Under the pieces are notes generated by a model. That model did not search any database and was not told where the DNA came from. It worked only from the letters and a program-made list of their open reading frames with translations. The position numbers and the translations under genes are program-made. Source: Agrypnia vestita (lineage: Eukaryota > Arthropoda > Insecta > Trichoptera > Phryganeidae). From it: 64,000 nt of DNA. Below, piece by piece: positions 52,553 through 63,744 of this stretch; position 1 is the stretch's first letter; every line of letters starts with the position of its first letter. The stretch spans positions 186,001-250,000 of the forward strand of contig JADDOH010023632.1 of assembly GCA_016648135.1 (NCBI GenBank), read 5' to 3'.

Positions 52553-53843
52553 CGAGGGCGGTCCAATAAGTACCTAGCCTCACCGCCCGATGGCGCTACT
52601 ATCGCAATAGAAATTTACTATAGTGTAGTATATTCTCGTAGACGACTACTGTAAAAATTTCAGTCGAATCGGATTCGTAGTTTTGTTTTGACCGCGTGTG
52701 GAAGTGGGCTTGTCCGCGGATTTTAGAAAAATGGAAAAAGAGCAATATCGGTCAGTGATTCGATTCTTGTTTTTGGAAAAGAAATCGCGCAGCGAAATCA
52801 AAGAGCGCTTGGATGCTGTGTATGGTGACTCTTCTCCTTCGATGGCGACTGTCAAAAAATGGTTTAATGAGTTTCAACGTGGTCGCACATCGGTTTTTGA
52901 TGAGCCACGCCCAGGTGTCCCGAAAACGGCTACCACGGAGGATAACATAACAAAAATCCACGATCTCGTATTAGCAGACCGCCGATTGAAGGTGCGCGAG
53001 ATAGCTGAGACAGTAGGCATCTCAAAAGGCCGCGTGGGTCATATCCTGCTTGAAATTTTGGACATGAGAAAACTGTCGGCGCGATGGCTGCCGCGTTCGC
53101 TCACTCCGGACAACAAGCGAAACCGTGAGACTACTTCAGAGCAGTGTTTGACGCTGTTTAAGCGCAATCCGAAGGAGTTTCTACGTCGGTTCGTGACCGT
53201 CGACGAAACATGGATCCACTGGTACACACCAGAGACCAAGGAACAGTCGAAACAGTGGACTTCACCCGGTGAACGTGCTCCGAAGAAGGCGAAGACTGTC
53301 CTATCGGCCGGAAAGGTGATGGCCACCGTTTTCTGGGATTCACAAGGTGTGATCTACTTCGACTACCTGAAGAAGGGCAAAACGATCACAGGGCTGTACT
53401 ATGCCGAATTATTGGGCCAATTCGACGCCGAATTGCAGAAAAAACGGCCACATTTGGCGAAGAAAAAAGTGCTCTTCCACCATGACAACGCACCGGCTCA
53501 CACCTCCGCCCTCGCCACGGCCAAATTGGTCGAATTGGGCTACGAACTGCTGCCCCATCCACCGTATTCTCCAGATTTGGCCCCGTGCGACTTCTTTTTG
53601 TTTCCAAACTTGAAAAAGTCACTCGCCGGGCAGAAATTTGAGTCGAATGAGGAGGTCATCACCGCCACGGAGGCCTATTTGCAGACCTCGAGAAAACGTA
53701 TTTTTCAGACGGGTTAAAGAAATTGGAGCTTCGCTGGATCAAGTGTATCGAGCTAAAAGGAGATTATGTTGAGAAATAAATTGCCACTTTTCCAAAATTT
53801 TCGTTTTTCTTTTGTAGGCTAGGTACTTATTGGACCGCCCTCG
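52553..53843 (+). mobile_element. Mariner transposon copy 2, full length, perfect TIRs
   Basis: 28-bp terminal inverted repeats (CGAGGGCGGTCCAATAAGTA... and inverse) are identical, with TA duplications at 52,551-52,552 and 53,844-53,845. Total 1,291 bp. The perfect TIRs and a single visible coding lesion suggest recent arrival. GC content is clearly above that of its surroundings. Confidence 0.96.
52731..53779 (+). pseudogene. Mariner transposase, DD34D type, one-base deletion near the C-terminus
   Basis: The start ATG 52,731 (MEKEQYRSVIRFLFLEKKS) is preferred over an upstream GTG. Residues 1-115 hold the two helix-turn-helix motifs. The linker reads WLPRSLT (WVPHEL in most mariners). The catalytic triad is D158 (VTVDETW), D252 (FHHDNAPAH) and D287 (YSPDLAPCDF), with 34 residues between the last two. 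The open frame ends at 53,717 after 328 residues because one T is missing around 53,677-53,681 relative to the family. The displaced frame, from FSDG-type sequence through a KCIELKGDYVEK-type ending, runs to TAA 53,777-53,779, giving about 349 residues in an intact relative. All catalytic residues precede the lesion. Confidence 0.93.
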
Positions 53844-54234
53844 TAATGTTGATATGCACAGAAGAAATTAATAATGCAGTAAGAACCTTTTTCACGCAAT
53901 AACTTAAATCTTAAATTGTTATTCTAAGAGGTCAATCTCAATCTGGAAATAGACATCATCTGTCATGATCTGTCAAGAACAGTTCTGACAGTTCGGAAAC
54001 CAATATAATTTCACTAGTAAGATATCAGTTAAAATATTTTTCACTACTTTGTATTAATTTCTATTGGTGAAAATCTGCTTGAATATGATAAGAATGACCT
54101 TGAATATAATTTGACTAAAATGCCAGTGAAAATATAGACTCACTAGAAATACAGATTCACTGTAACACATACATATTATAACGAAATGGCAAGCAGAAGG
54201 AATAGTGCACTGCCCGAATCCCTTGTAATGTCAC

Positions 54235-54440
54235 AACACTGTCGTAGGATCGAGAACGGACTATAGGATCTAGAGTTATCTACGATATTTAAGAAACGCC
54301 TGAAACAACCTGGAAACGACGGGAACCTTCTCCTAAACACTAGAAAGGAATAGAATAATTTAGGAAGTTCAAAACTAACGTGATCACATATAAACTAACG
54401 TGATCCACAGCCTATTTTAATACATATTATCACTACACAG
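54235..54440. other. No feature recognised
   Basis: ACTAACGTGATCACATATAA and ACTAACGTGATCCACAG form a short direct repeat near 54,375-54,410. Confidence 0.35.
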
Positions 54441-54840
54441 AATTTTTTTTATTAAAAAAAACCTTTTCCCATATCCAAAAAAAATATATAAACAAGTTAG
54501 AAAGATGTGTAGAAAAAAAGTTATTGTAAAAATTCAACATGTTTCGGAAACGATGCTCCCTTCTTCGGGATAATTAAAATGTACTAACATATGTTCAAGC
54601 GTGGATAGATTACATAGAGGTACAAAATTATTATAAAGAAGTAGATTTAAAAGAGGGCTATTTACAAAGACAAATCTGATTATTTATAATATTAAAATTT
54701 TTATTAATAGGTAATTTTCCTAATTTGTAATGTTTCTAGATTATCCAAAAGAAAACTACTAGTATTACTATGTAAAATTTTGAAACCAGTATTTAAATCG
54801 AAAGAGTGATTAGATTCTATTAGATCTTTATTACGTGAAA
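54440..54840 (-). mobile_element. Penelope-like element 3' end: C-terminal coding piece and terminal repeat
   Basis: Minus strand 54,835-54,695 gives NKDLIESNHSFDLNTGFKIL, HSNTSSFLLDNLETLQIRKI, the region following the GIY-YIG nuclease in PLE proteins. Downstream (54,569-54,537) lies a hammerhead-type motif CCGAAGAAGGGAGC, ATCG, TTTCCGAAACATG. Coding end then motif is the expected 3' order. Reverse transcriptase and most of the nuclease are absent. Confidence 0.72.
54537..54569 (-). ncRNA. Penelope-like hammerhead-type motif, diverged
   Basis: CCGAAGA replaces CTGATGA; the GAAAC box is kept and stem II is imperfect. Probably inactive. Confidence 0.4.
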
Positions 54841-54849
54841 GTGGGCGAC

Positions 54850-57020
54850 TGTCGCTTTAAACAGAAACGAATTGATATGCTTTTTAATATCGCTGATTAT
54901 TTGAATAAGTTGAGACTATAAAAATGATTAATTTGCGTCTACAAATCTCTATATTAATATTAGCTTATAATAAAGCACTTCAGAGTAACTATTTTGCAGC
55001 CTCTTATTAAGCTTCACTTGTTTGTCAGCCGCAAAATGTTATAATCAATATTTGAACAACTTCCTGACTAACAATCGCTGCAATTTGGTAGAGAGACGCA
55101 TTCCGGATGACAATACAATAATTTTAATCATTAAATAATTTAAAAAAATAAATTTAATTACTCAAATAAAAATAAATATGTATCTGTATTAAAAAATAAT
55201 AAGGTAAATAAATACTGTACCTCGACTATTAATTATCTTGCCAAAAACGCGTTTTTTAGTTAAGAATGTCATATTTTTGTACATTGTTGGTTCTACTACG
55301 TACCAAAAGATCTTCCCTGCGTGACTTTATTTATTATTTTTTTACAATGAAAAGTAGTAGGTACGTTTGCATTTGATAATTTCTTTTTTTTAATTTAGGT
55401 CAAGAATATCCATATTGAAATGTGATTTTCTTTTTATAAAGAAGTATAAAAACAATAACGATATTTTGTCATACTGATATGAACAAGTATCATATTTAAT
55501 GCTTACAATACTACATATTTGTATTAATTACTCTAAAAAAACGTTTAAAACCCATCATTTCAGAATTCCTATCTTGGAAAGGTGATAGATAGTCTTAAAG
55601 TAGATGTAAAAAAAAATAGCACTACCCACATTATAATTTGACACTACATTCCATTAGGAGATAAGTTAACTTGGGAGAGATGCCGGCACTTTCAATGGAG
55701 ATCCAGATTCGTCGACATTTTGATTTCAAAAAGGTTTTTGGAAGCGTCCGGTACCGGTATATATGAAAATAAAACATAAAATAACTGTGAGATTAATGAA
55801 AATTTTCCAACGATCTAAACGCAGTTTTTGTTGCATATTTTACTGGGTTACTTTCCCTCGGAATGTGTTATTACATAAACTGTAAAAATAATAATTAAAA
55901 GAATTTTCCCGCTAAAGCATCCAGAATCGAGTCGCAAACTTTTATTATTAAAAATCATATTCAACTTATTCATTTTCTGGCAAGCAAAATAGTTTTCTCC
56001 AAATAAGAGAAATGCACTAAAAATGTAATCGTATTCAACTTTTCGTAGGTACCTATACCATATTGTAAGCTTTTTAAATATAAATAATTGTTTTTTTACA
56101 GTGAAAATATAATAGGACACAAATTGAAGCGTTCGTTTTCTTGCGGAAACTTTTTCACATTGCAGTCACTAGCGCCATCTCACGGGACATATCCGTACAA
56201 ATACGTCAGCTGGAGAGATAAACACACGCGGTGAATGGCGGCGTCTCTTTCGGTCGTGGTTTTACACAACGGCGATAGAAAGAGACGGAGAGTGTTGACC
56301 TGCGCTACTTTCTACGTTTAAAGGAGGTCATGCCCTCCTCTCACTAAGGTAACCGATACTACGGGCTTTGTGATAAAACTGACCCAGAAAGTAAAGGGAA
56401 CTATGTTGAGACACTCATTTCAAGAGAATAGCGTAATATTATATGAAGTGTCCCTTTTGACTAGGTAGTAAGCATTGCTTGTGTCATGCTAATATCTTAT
56501 CTGAAACAGTTTTATAAAGAAATGTAAACTTAATATGTGTATACAGTACGTAAAGATATTTTAAAATGCTCACACATGTACTTTGTAGCTCCTATGGTGA
56601 AGTAACAGGAGGAAGTTATTTTTAAATGAACCCCAAGTCAAGCAACCAAAACATTCTATTTCTGAACACACCTCGGAAATTTGAAAGGGAATGAGAACAC
56701 GCTTATATTTGAGCAGATGGATTCTATAGGAGAAAAGACTGATAAAAATTAAAATATTGCATTAAATGTAATACGATGTGTATAAATAAATATATACAAA
56801 TAATATTCAATAAATATTGGAGGACAGGGTGTATTTAGGAAGAGAAAAAAAAAAAAAAATTTTCAGACCACGTCCCTTCCATCAGACCAAAAAGTTGGAG
56901 AAGGACCTGCGTTTTGGCTTCCAATACGAGGACTTCATTTCATATGCCCAGCCCATTGCTTTTACAGCTTTATTATTTTGGTATTACATATTTTACTTCA
57001 ACCTTATTTCAAACTATTAT
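54850..57020. other. No gene recognised
   Basis: Mostly AT-rich. 55,092-55,130 repeats sequence seen at 3,633. 56,170-56,340 is GC-richer (GCGGCGTCTCTTTCGG, GAAAGAGACGGAGAG) without an identifiable element. Confidence 0.35.
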
Positions 57021-57200
57021 CACTAGCTGTAACCCATCAAAAATGACAGAACATTGGTTCGCGTCTTTGCTAAGCTCTAGTATATATTTAAAGTATCTTT
57101 TTGACAGTCCACGGAGAGGTGGCAAGAGAGACAGCAACAAGCGGCCGGTTCAGGCTTGCTGACCCAGGGTTCAAGCCCTATTTCTGGGCGTTGAATTTTA
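57021..57200 (+). repeat. Dispersed repeat family B, copy 4
   Basis: CACTAGCTGTAACCCATCAA, AAATGACAGAACATTGGTTC, TTTGCTAAGCTCTAGTATAT, then AGGGTTCAAGCCCTATTTCT. The T-arm-like GGGTTCAAGCCC is kept; the tail is missing. Confidence 0.65.
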
Positions 57201-57204
57201 GCTT

Positions 57205-59045
57205 TGAGCATATGATTTACTTTCCTAGGTAAATTATATATAGTGCTACCGATCCTAGCTGTATACGCCTATTGATTGTGAGACTCCGGGCTAACCTATA
57301 TTTTTTTTATCTTCTTAATATATTAGAGACACATACTTTAAAAAATGTTTAAAGCATACTTTTTCCATCGTTTCATTCCAGTGCGGATAATTCGGGCACA
57401 CATGACAATTAATTGCTTAATACATACACAAAATATCAGCCACTACTTACCACGATAATATATAGAAATACCCACGCTGTGGGAAGTAGCCGTTGTTGAC
57501 GATTTTAATACCTTAGGCCAATATATCAAATATTTCATTTGAGAGCAAGTACTTACAGTAAAAATCATGAATAAAATTTCTTAAAAAATATGTAAAAATT
57601 AATATAAATATTGTATAAGTATTGCAGTTTATACACAATTTTAAATATTTGGTCTTTAGTTAAGTAAGTACATAGATGAGAGGACATATATACATATAGG
57701 TAAGACAAAAAGGATGAAAATTTATTATTATAATCTGATGTCACTGTGATGACTCCAGTTTTATATAAGATGCAGAATAAAACTACTCCATTATCGCTGA
57801 CTTTTGATACATGATATCATTAACTTTTTCCTATACTATACCTATTTAGAATGAACTATCATAAAATCAGCCAGAGGTCTACAAGCAAGAGATCTGCTAA
57901 TGTTCTACTAATACATCCATAAAATGATAAAAATATTCATGAATGCAAATTACTTGAGATATTATATGTGTGATCATATCTAAACGTAAATCAAAGATGT
58001 CCATAGAAAACTATTTAAAACACATATAAGAGGATGTTCCTTGTAGAAGAGCCCTGAAAAATGAAATAAAAATAGGATGCAAGGCATGGTTCCACCTACT
58101 TAGCCAGTTCTTCACATTCTTCCCATTTTTTATACAGGAATTTGACTGATATTGAGGGACTCAATATAAAAAATATTTACTATGTTTAAGTAGGTACTAA
58201 TTTAGATACAACAACAATCAATTTCGCCAATAATCATTTACAGTTTAGGAAACAAAGATAAATTATGATATTTGTAATATTTTGTATATCATTGTAATAG
58301 CATTTATTAAGCATAAAAATGTTAATAAAAAAATTTATGGCCGATAAACACTATTGCTTTTTAAATCATAAAAATATATATATATATATATATAATGAGA
58401 ATTTATTTTTATAGCACGTTTTGCACGAATCATTGAGAGAACACGATCTATTTGATGACTTGATGACTCTAGAACACCCACTTTTCGTTTTATGCCCTAT
58501 GAAATCTGATTCATCACTAGAACTCTGATTGTAGCTTGTTTCTGAGAAATTTTAATAGTTTTTATCACTATACATATTAAAAACATTAATCTTATCAAAC
58601 AACACTCAAAAAATTAAAAATACATTCATTCACACTTGGTTCGAAATTTGTATCCATTTTATTGCGTCACAAAAATATAAACTGATTTATTCTATGCGCA
58701 ATTGAAACTGCGTGATAAATATTTAACAATGTATGCATCCGAATATCAGCAATAATTGTATAGAACTGACGTAATGTGTTTATACCTGCGCTAATAGCTA
58801 CAGGGTACCTTTTTGAGAAATAAATACACCTATTGTTTGCGACTATATATAGTCGCCTATGGGTTACAAAGGAATTTACTATGGCAAAATATTGTCACCA
58901 ATGGAGGTTAACAATATCAAGAGGTCCTGTGTAATCAAAAATCTATATGTAATTATTAAAATTACTACCAGTACAAGTACCCATTTCTGGAAGTGTCTTA
59001 AAGAGATCTTTAATTTGTTGAGCCTTGAAGCATTTTTCATATACA
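57205..59045. other. No gene recognised; TA microsatellite at 58,374-58,395
   Basis: AT-rich unique-looking DNA. Confidence 0.4.
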
Positions 59046-59049
59046 TAGT

Positions 59050-59495
59050 AAATAATATGTTGATGTTAACATATGGCCGAGAAACAGCAACACTAACAGA
59101 AAAAAGCATACACAAATTAAAATGTACACAGCGGGCCATGGAAAGGCAGATGCTCGGCGTAAGCCTTCGAGATAAAATCAGAAATGAAGAAATAAGACGC
59201 CGAATAAAAGTTGCCGATATTATGGACCGTATTGCGAAACTGAAATGGTAGTGGGCTGGACATCTGGCTCGACAGAAGTTAGATGGACACCCAGAATCCT
59301 ACAGTGGAGGCCCTGGATGAAAAACAGAAGCGTCAGAAGACCTCCCAAGAGGTGGTCTGATGATATAGTGCAGCAAGCAGAAAGAACCTGGATGCGAAGG
59401 GGGAGAAACAAAGATGAGTGGAAGAAAATGGAAGAGGCCTACATCCAGCAGTGAAGGGAAAAAGGCTAAGGAAGAAGAAGAAGAAGAAGAAGATA
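59050..59495 (+). pseudogene. RTE-type LINE 3' end with GAA tail
   Basis: MLTYGRETATLTEKSIHKLK, CTQRAMERQMLGVSLRDKIR, NEEIRRRIKVADIMDRIAKL KW, then a TAG stop (59,249-59,251) where the family has W(Q/K)WAGH. A shifted frame continues RWTPRILQWRPW, KRSWDD-like RPPKRWSDDIVQQAERTWMR and ends EEAYIQQ-stop at 59,454. This is the conserved C-terminus of RTE ORF2 (RAMER.MLG.S..D..RN..IR...). A short unit tail (GAA)n at 59,471-59,494 follows, typical for RTE. The rest of ORF2 is missing (5' truncation). Confidence 0.85.
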
Positions 59496-59499
59496 GTAA

Positions 59500-60115
59500 A
59501 TAATTTAAAACCATAGTAAACAAGCAAATATATTGTGAATGGAGAATCGCTCACATTTAACAGTTTATGGTTTTAAAACAAGGTTCTCGGCCAAATTCTG
59601 AAATGAACATGACTGTTATTTTTGTATTTGTTACCCTAACACTCAAAAGAAAAGCTTTATTCGGTGATTACTATCCCAACACTTAAAAATAGACAGGACA
59701 TATTTATTAACGCATGTGTATTTAATCAATTTACATTTATGACTTTTGAATGAAATGAAATGTTTTGCATGAAATGTTGATTTAGGAGAATGTGTAGTAT
59801 AAAGGATTCATAAATAATTGTCTTTAAAAACCCAATACAGAAAGCGGAAATAGCACCCAGTGTTTTCATGTGTACATATACAATGTGCAATCACTTTTCA
59901 ATACCCAACAATTGATCAGAAATGCCATACAAACCATCTTGAAACGAAATTGGTACACCAATATTTAGTCACATACATGGATTGTGACGTCAAACCTCCA
60001 AAATGTCTGGATAATCTTAAAAAACCTGTTTATTTGATGTCCACGCGATATTTATATCAAACCAGTCATCGCAATCTGGAGCTTTGTCTAAAATATAAGT
60101 TTTTGATGAGTATAA
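59500..60115. other. No gene recognised; fragment shared with 20,990 and 60,465
   Basis: TTACCCTAACACTCAAAAG, TTCGGTGATTACTATCCCAA near 59,632-59,682 resembles TTTGGTGATTGTTACCCCAA near 21,028, hinting at one end of an unnamed element whose other end is at 60,465-60,530. Confidence 0.35.
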
Positions 60116-60119
60116 AATA

Positions 60120-60345
60120 AGTACTTGCTATAGTAGCATATAAGACCAGAAGGCAGAAGTACGAGGGGCTGTCCTAGGAGGAACTGGCAGAAACAGTAGG
60201 AGGACTGCTGCAAAACGAGGTTGCAACTAAATTGGGGGGGCATGGAGAGCGAATCCCAAGATAGGAAAAGTTGGAACCTTCTATGCGGTGCAGGGAACCC
60301 GACCCATTAGGATAAGGGGTAGAAGAAGAAGAAGATAAAATGAGT
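60120..60345 (+). pseudogene. LINE 3' tail, second type, with GAA tail
   Basis: The last part, GCGAATCCCAAGATAGGAAA, AGTTGGAACCTTCTATGCGG reads (R)ESQDRKSWNLLCGAGNPT, similar to the A.DR..W..L..G...-type end of some LINE ORF2 proteins, then a GAAGAAGAAGAAG tail at 60,327-60,341. Heavily decayed. Confidence 0.4.
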
Positions 60346-60464
60346 ACAAAGAGAGTTAAAGTTGGTAGAAATCAGTTTGTTTCACACACATCTACTAATT
60401 TTTTCATTCAAAGAGTTTGAATATTAAATAAAAGCTAACATTTGACAGATGTCTTGATGTTTCT

Positions 60465-60535
60465 CTATTTTCGAGTGTGGGGTAACAATCTGGGGCTAAC
60501 AATAGTTATTTTCAGAATACGGCTAAATCCAAGTT
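60465..60535 (-). repeat. Terminus of an unnamed DNA element
   Basis: Minus strand: GCCGTATTCTGAAAATAACT, AGCCCCAGATTGTTACCCC. The plus-strand analogue is at 20,998-21,058. Confidence 0.4.
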
Positions 60536-60539
60536 CACG

Positions 60540-63500
60540 GTCCCATCACATATATAATAAAAATGAGTATTACACTATATTATTGAATGTGTTAATAACA
60601 GAATGAAAGACGATTTATGTTTAAATAATAAGTATTTAAAAAGATATTACATTTTAAAGTTTCGAAAAATGTACCGTATATTTTGACATTTAATAGGCAA
60701 ATCTGAGGAAAAATATGTAAATCATAGACAATGTTTAAGTTTACATGACATATTTATATTTATAGACGAAAGAAATATGATGAATATTGAACTTAGGTAC
60801 TTTTCGTATTTTGTTGATAGTTTTTTTAGTTATTTATTATATGTATATGACATGGTTATTCGGTTTGGTTAGGTTAGGTTGTTAGGTTGGGTTTGGGTTA
60901 TTTTTGCTACATATTGTGTAATATTTATTATTCTTTATGGTTTGCGCTTTTCTTTTATATACCCTTTTCATGGTTCTTAAAGTAATGACTGACATTCAAA
61001 ATGTATGATAAAATTTTCAAAACTTTAAAATGTAATATCTTATTTAATACTTATTATTTAAGCGTTAATTATCTTTCATTTTGTAATCAGGACTTTCACT
61101 TATATAGTGAAATACTCATTTTCATTGTACATACAATGGGACCATGATCTTGGATTATGCGCAGAATATGACCATCTGTCATATTATGTTTGATATACTA
61201 CATTTATTATACCACAGCATTAGTACATTCATTGTATGCATTTTAATGATTTTTTTAAATATTTCAAAAATTAAGGTAAAGGATATGTGAAATAAATAAA
61301 AATAAATAAATAAAATAACGGACTGTAGTCTCCATGTCCAGGAATATGATTGCAAGATAACAAATAAATTTTTAAGATCATGATTGAATCTATGAAATTA
61401 TTAATGGCTCTGTATTTTTTCATTATGCACATCTTTTATATTTTTCCATTACGTGCACACTTTGTGTGTGCTTTCTAATGATATGAAGTAATAAACTAAA
61501 ACTAATTCAAACTGTGAGATTATTTTCTCAGCAATGACATCTAGAAATATCAGAAAACAAAGATAAAACTTGTTTATGTGAAGACCCAAGCAGTGTCAAG
61601 TATGAACGTTATTTAATAATATCTAAAACTGGAAAATTGAAAAAATATTCAAGGCCAATATATGATTGGTTAAATTTTGTTTAAAAGTATATTATGTAAA
61701 AATAAATCTCTTTTTCAGCTATCATTCTAAAAAATTTATCACCTAATTAATTTATATTTTATAAATCAGTTGAGTTGAAAGAAGTGCGGTGATGAATTGT
61801 AGCATGACTATATTTTTATATATTTAGAAAATAGGATACCATTTTGATTCTCAAATGTATGTATCAATATCAACCACATTTTTTTTTAAATTCCATCCTC
61901 ACCGGTCGACACATTAGAACACTTCAGCTTTGATACATGTGCATACCACATGAGAAATGTTAATAATGCTCAGACTACAATAATATAATATAGTGAAAAT
62001 TTCACGAGATAAACTGTTTTGAGACAGTAAATAGATGCATTATTTGATACCATCACCCCTTTGCTCCTCGGTCGAATTCAACGGAAAATCTCAACTGATG
62101 CGAGAAGAAAAAAGATACAATGAAATTGAATTTGAACATTTTTCTTATTCAATGTATTTATAAACTCTTTCTAATCATTTACTTACTACTTATAAATAAT
62201 TCACGAAGATGCAAAAACGAACCTAGCTGATAAGTAACATAAACTGAGTATATGTAGTATAGGTATATATAGTCTTACATGCAGGATAGGGAAAAGAATG
62301 ATAAATAAATTAATGCATACATGTCATTTAATGTTTATAGAATATAAACAATGTAATTTAAGATGAAATTATATTGGCATTTGTTAAATTATACGCTGGC
62401 TAGTTGATATCAGTAGTTTGAGTAAATAGTAAGTTAAATGGACAAATTAACAAAATGTTTATAAAATGTTCAAAGGAATGTAAAAAGGCAATGTATTATA
62501 ATTAAAAGGATTGTAAAAGTAAGAACACTAGCTTGATAATCTTTGATAAATTTCCTGAAAGTTATCTTAATAATCGATTAATTAAAAAGAAAAACAAAAG
62601 CCGTTACAAAAATGTAACAAAATGTTACGAGAATATGATGTGGGTACTAATTAGAAAGACGTTTGAAGATAAGTTTAAGGTTTGATTGATGAGTATCTCC
62701 GGAGTAATAATTTAACTCGTGCAACAATAAAATGCTAGGGAATTATTTTAATGAAAGAAATTATACAACAAAAGCCTTGTAAAAGTTAATAATATATAGA
62801 AATGTCAAGGACAAAAAGAAAATCGTATAGGTTAGCAAACTCACCAATCAGCATGCGAGACAAATGCAGTATTGAGGATCTGTGATTCTGTCGTCACTCA
62901 TAAAATTAAAAACAAAAATTTATACACAATCAAAGATTACAACACAGTTTCACTTTTACAACAAAATAATGATATATTTAACAAAAATACCGAATTTACA
63001 CTGCCCAAAAGTCAATTTGACAATGTTACCAGAATATCATTCCTTTTCTCACCATGTAGGTTTTCCTTGCAGCTGACTTAGTGCCTACCCCTTAATATTG
63101 GCACTTCAGACAGAATATTTAAATTATATGACATCAATTGGCATTATTTTTATTGTCCTTTCAATTATATCGTATTTATTAATCTTAACGATAAACCTAA
63201 ATCCATTTTGGAACCGAACTTATGAAAATTCCGATCAGAGATGATTACTTCCAGCATGCAAGAGAATTACTTATTCGAAGTCTATTGGATGTGTATTTTT
63301 TTTCAGTTCTGACCATGCATTATTGCTTTAATTCTTAAGTAAATCATTATAAATCTATCTTTACTGGACTTGACTTTGATCTATTAGCATACAGAGTACC
63401 GGGTCAAAAATTGAAGTCCTGTATGCACATTCATACTATTGTAGCTTTTGAAAACATTAATAAATCTGGAGTTAAAAATTGCTGCCAAAAATGGGGCAGG

Positions 63501-63740
63501 ATTATTATTATAGTTAAGAGGGAATGATGGTATCGTAATTAGCGAGAAAGTTTATGGAAGGGTTTATATAGGATGGTATTTAGGGCGATATCATTATAAA
63601 TTTGGTAGTTACTAAACCGTCGGTGGGTTTTTATACAAACCGTGCTACTTTCGAACGATTGCAAAATTTTTCGAAATACCTTAGGTTTCGAGTTTTAATC
63701 ATAATACTCGTACACGACACGATTTCAAACATAAAAATAG
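60540..63740. other. No gene recognised
   Basis: Long AT-rich stretch free of recognisable repeats except AAAT microsatellite at about 61,288-61,318 and a short TTAGG run at 60,870-60,890. Confidence 0.4.
60868..60892 (+). repeat. Short interstitial TTAGG run
   Basis: GGTTAGGTTAGGTTGTTAGG matches the insect telomere repeat for three units with one break. Confidence 0.5.
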
Positions 63741-63744
63741 AAAT

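Larger units (their letters stand above)
52354..54171. mobile_element. Older inverted-repeat element interrupted by mariner copy 2
   Basis: Left 52,354-52,400 (TATGTTGCGGTGAATTTGTA, TTTCTAGCGAGTCTATATTT, TCACTAG) and right 54,124-54,171 are reverse complements with about six differences in 47 bp. CAGTGA/TCACTG and TAGTGAAA words recur inside both halves, and GGGCAGTG appears on both sides. With the mariner removed the element would be about 530 bp. Coordinates are those of the visible arms; true ends may lie further out (GGGCAGTG near 54,208). Confidence 0.6.

Noticed and set aside
53039..53622. Minus-strand frames within mariner copy 2
   Set aside because: Antisense shadows of the transposase.
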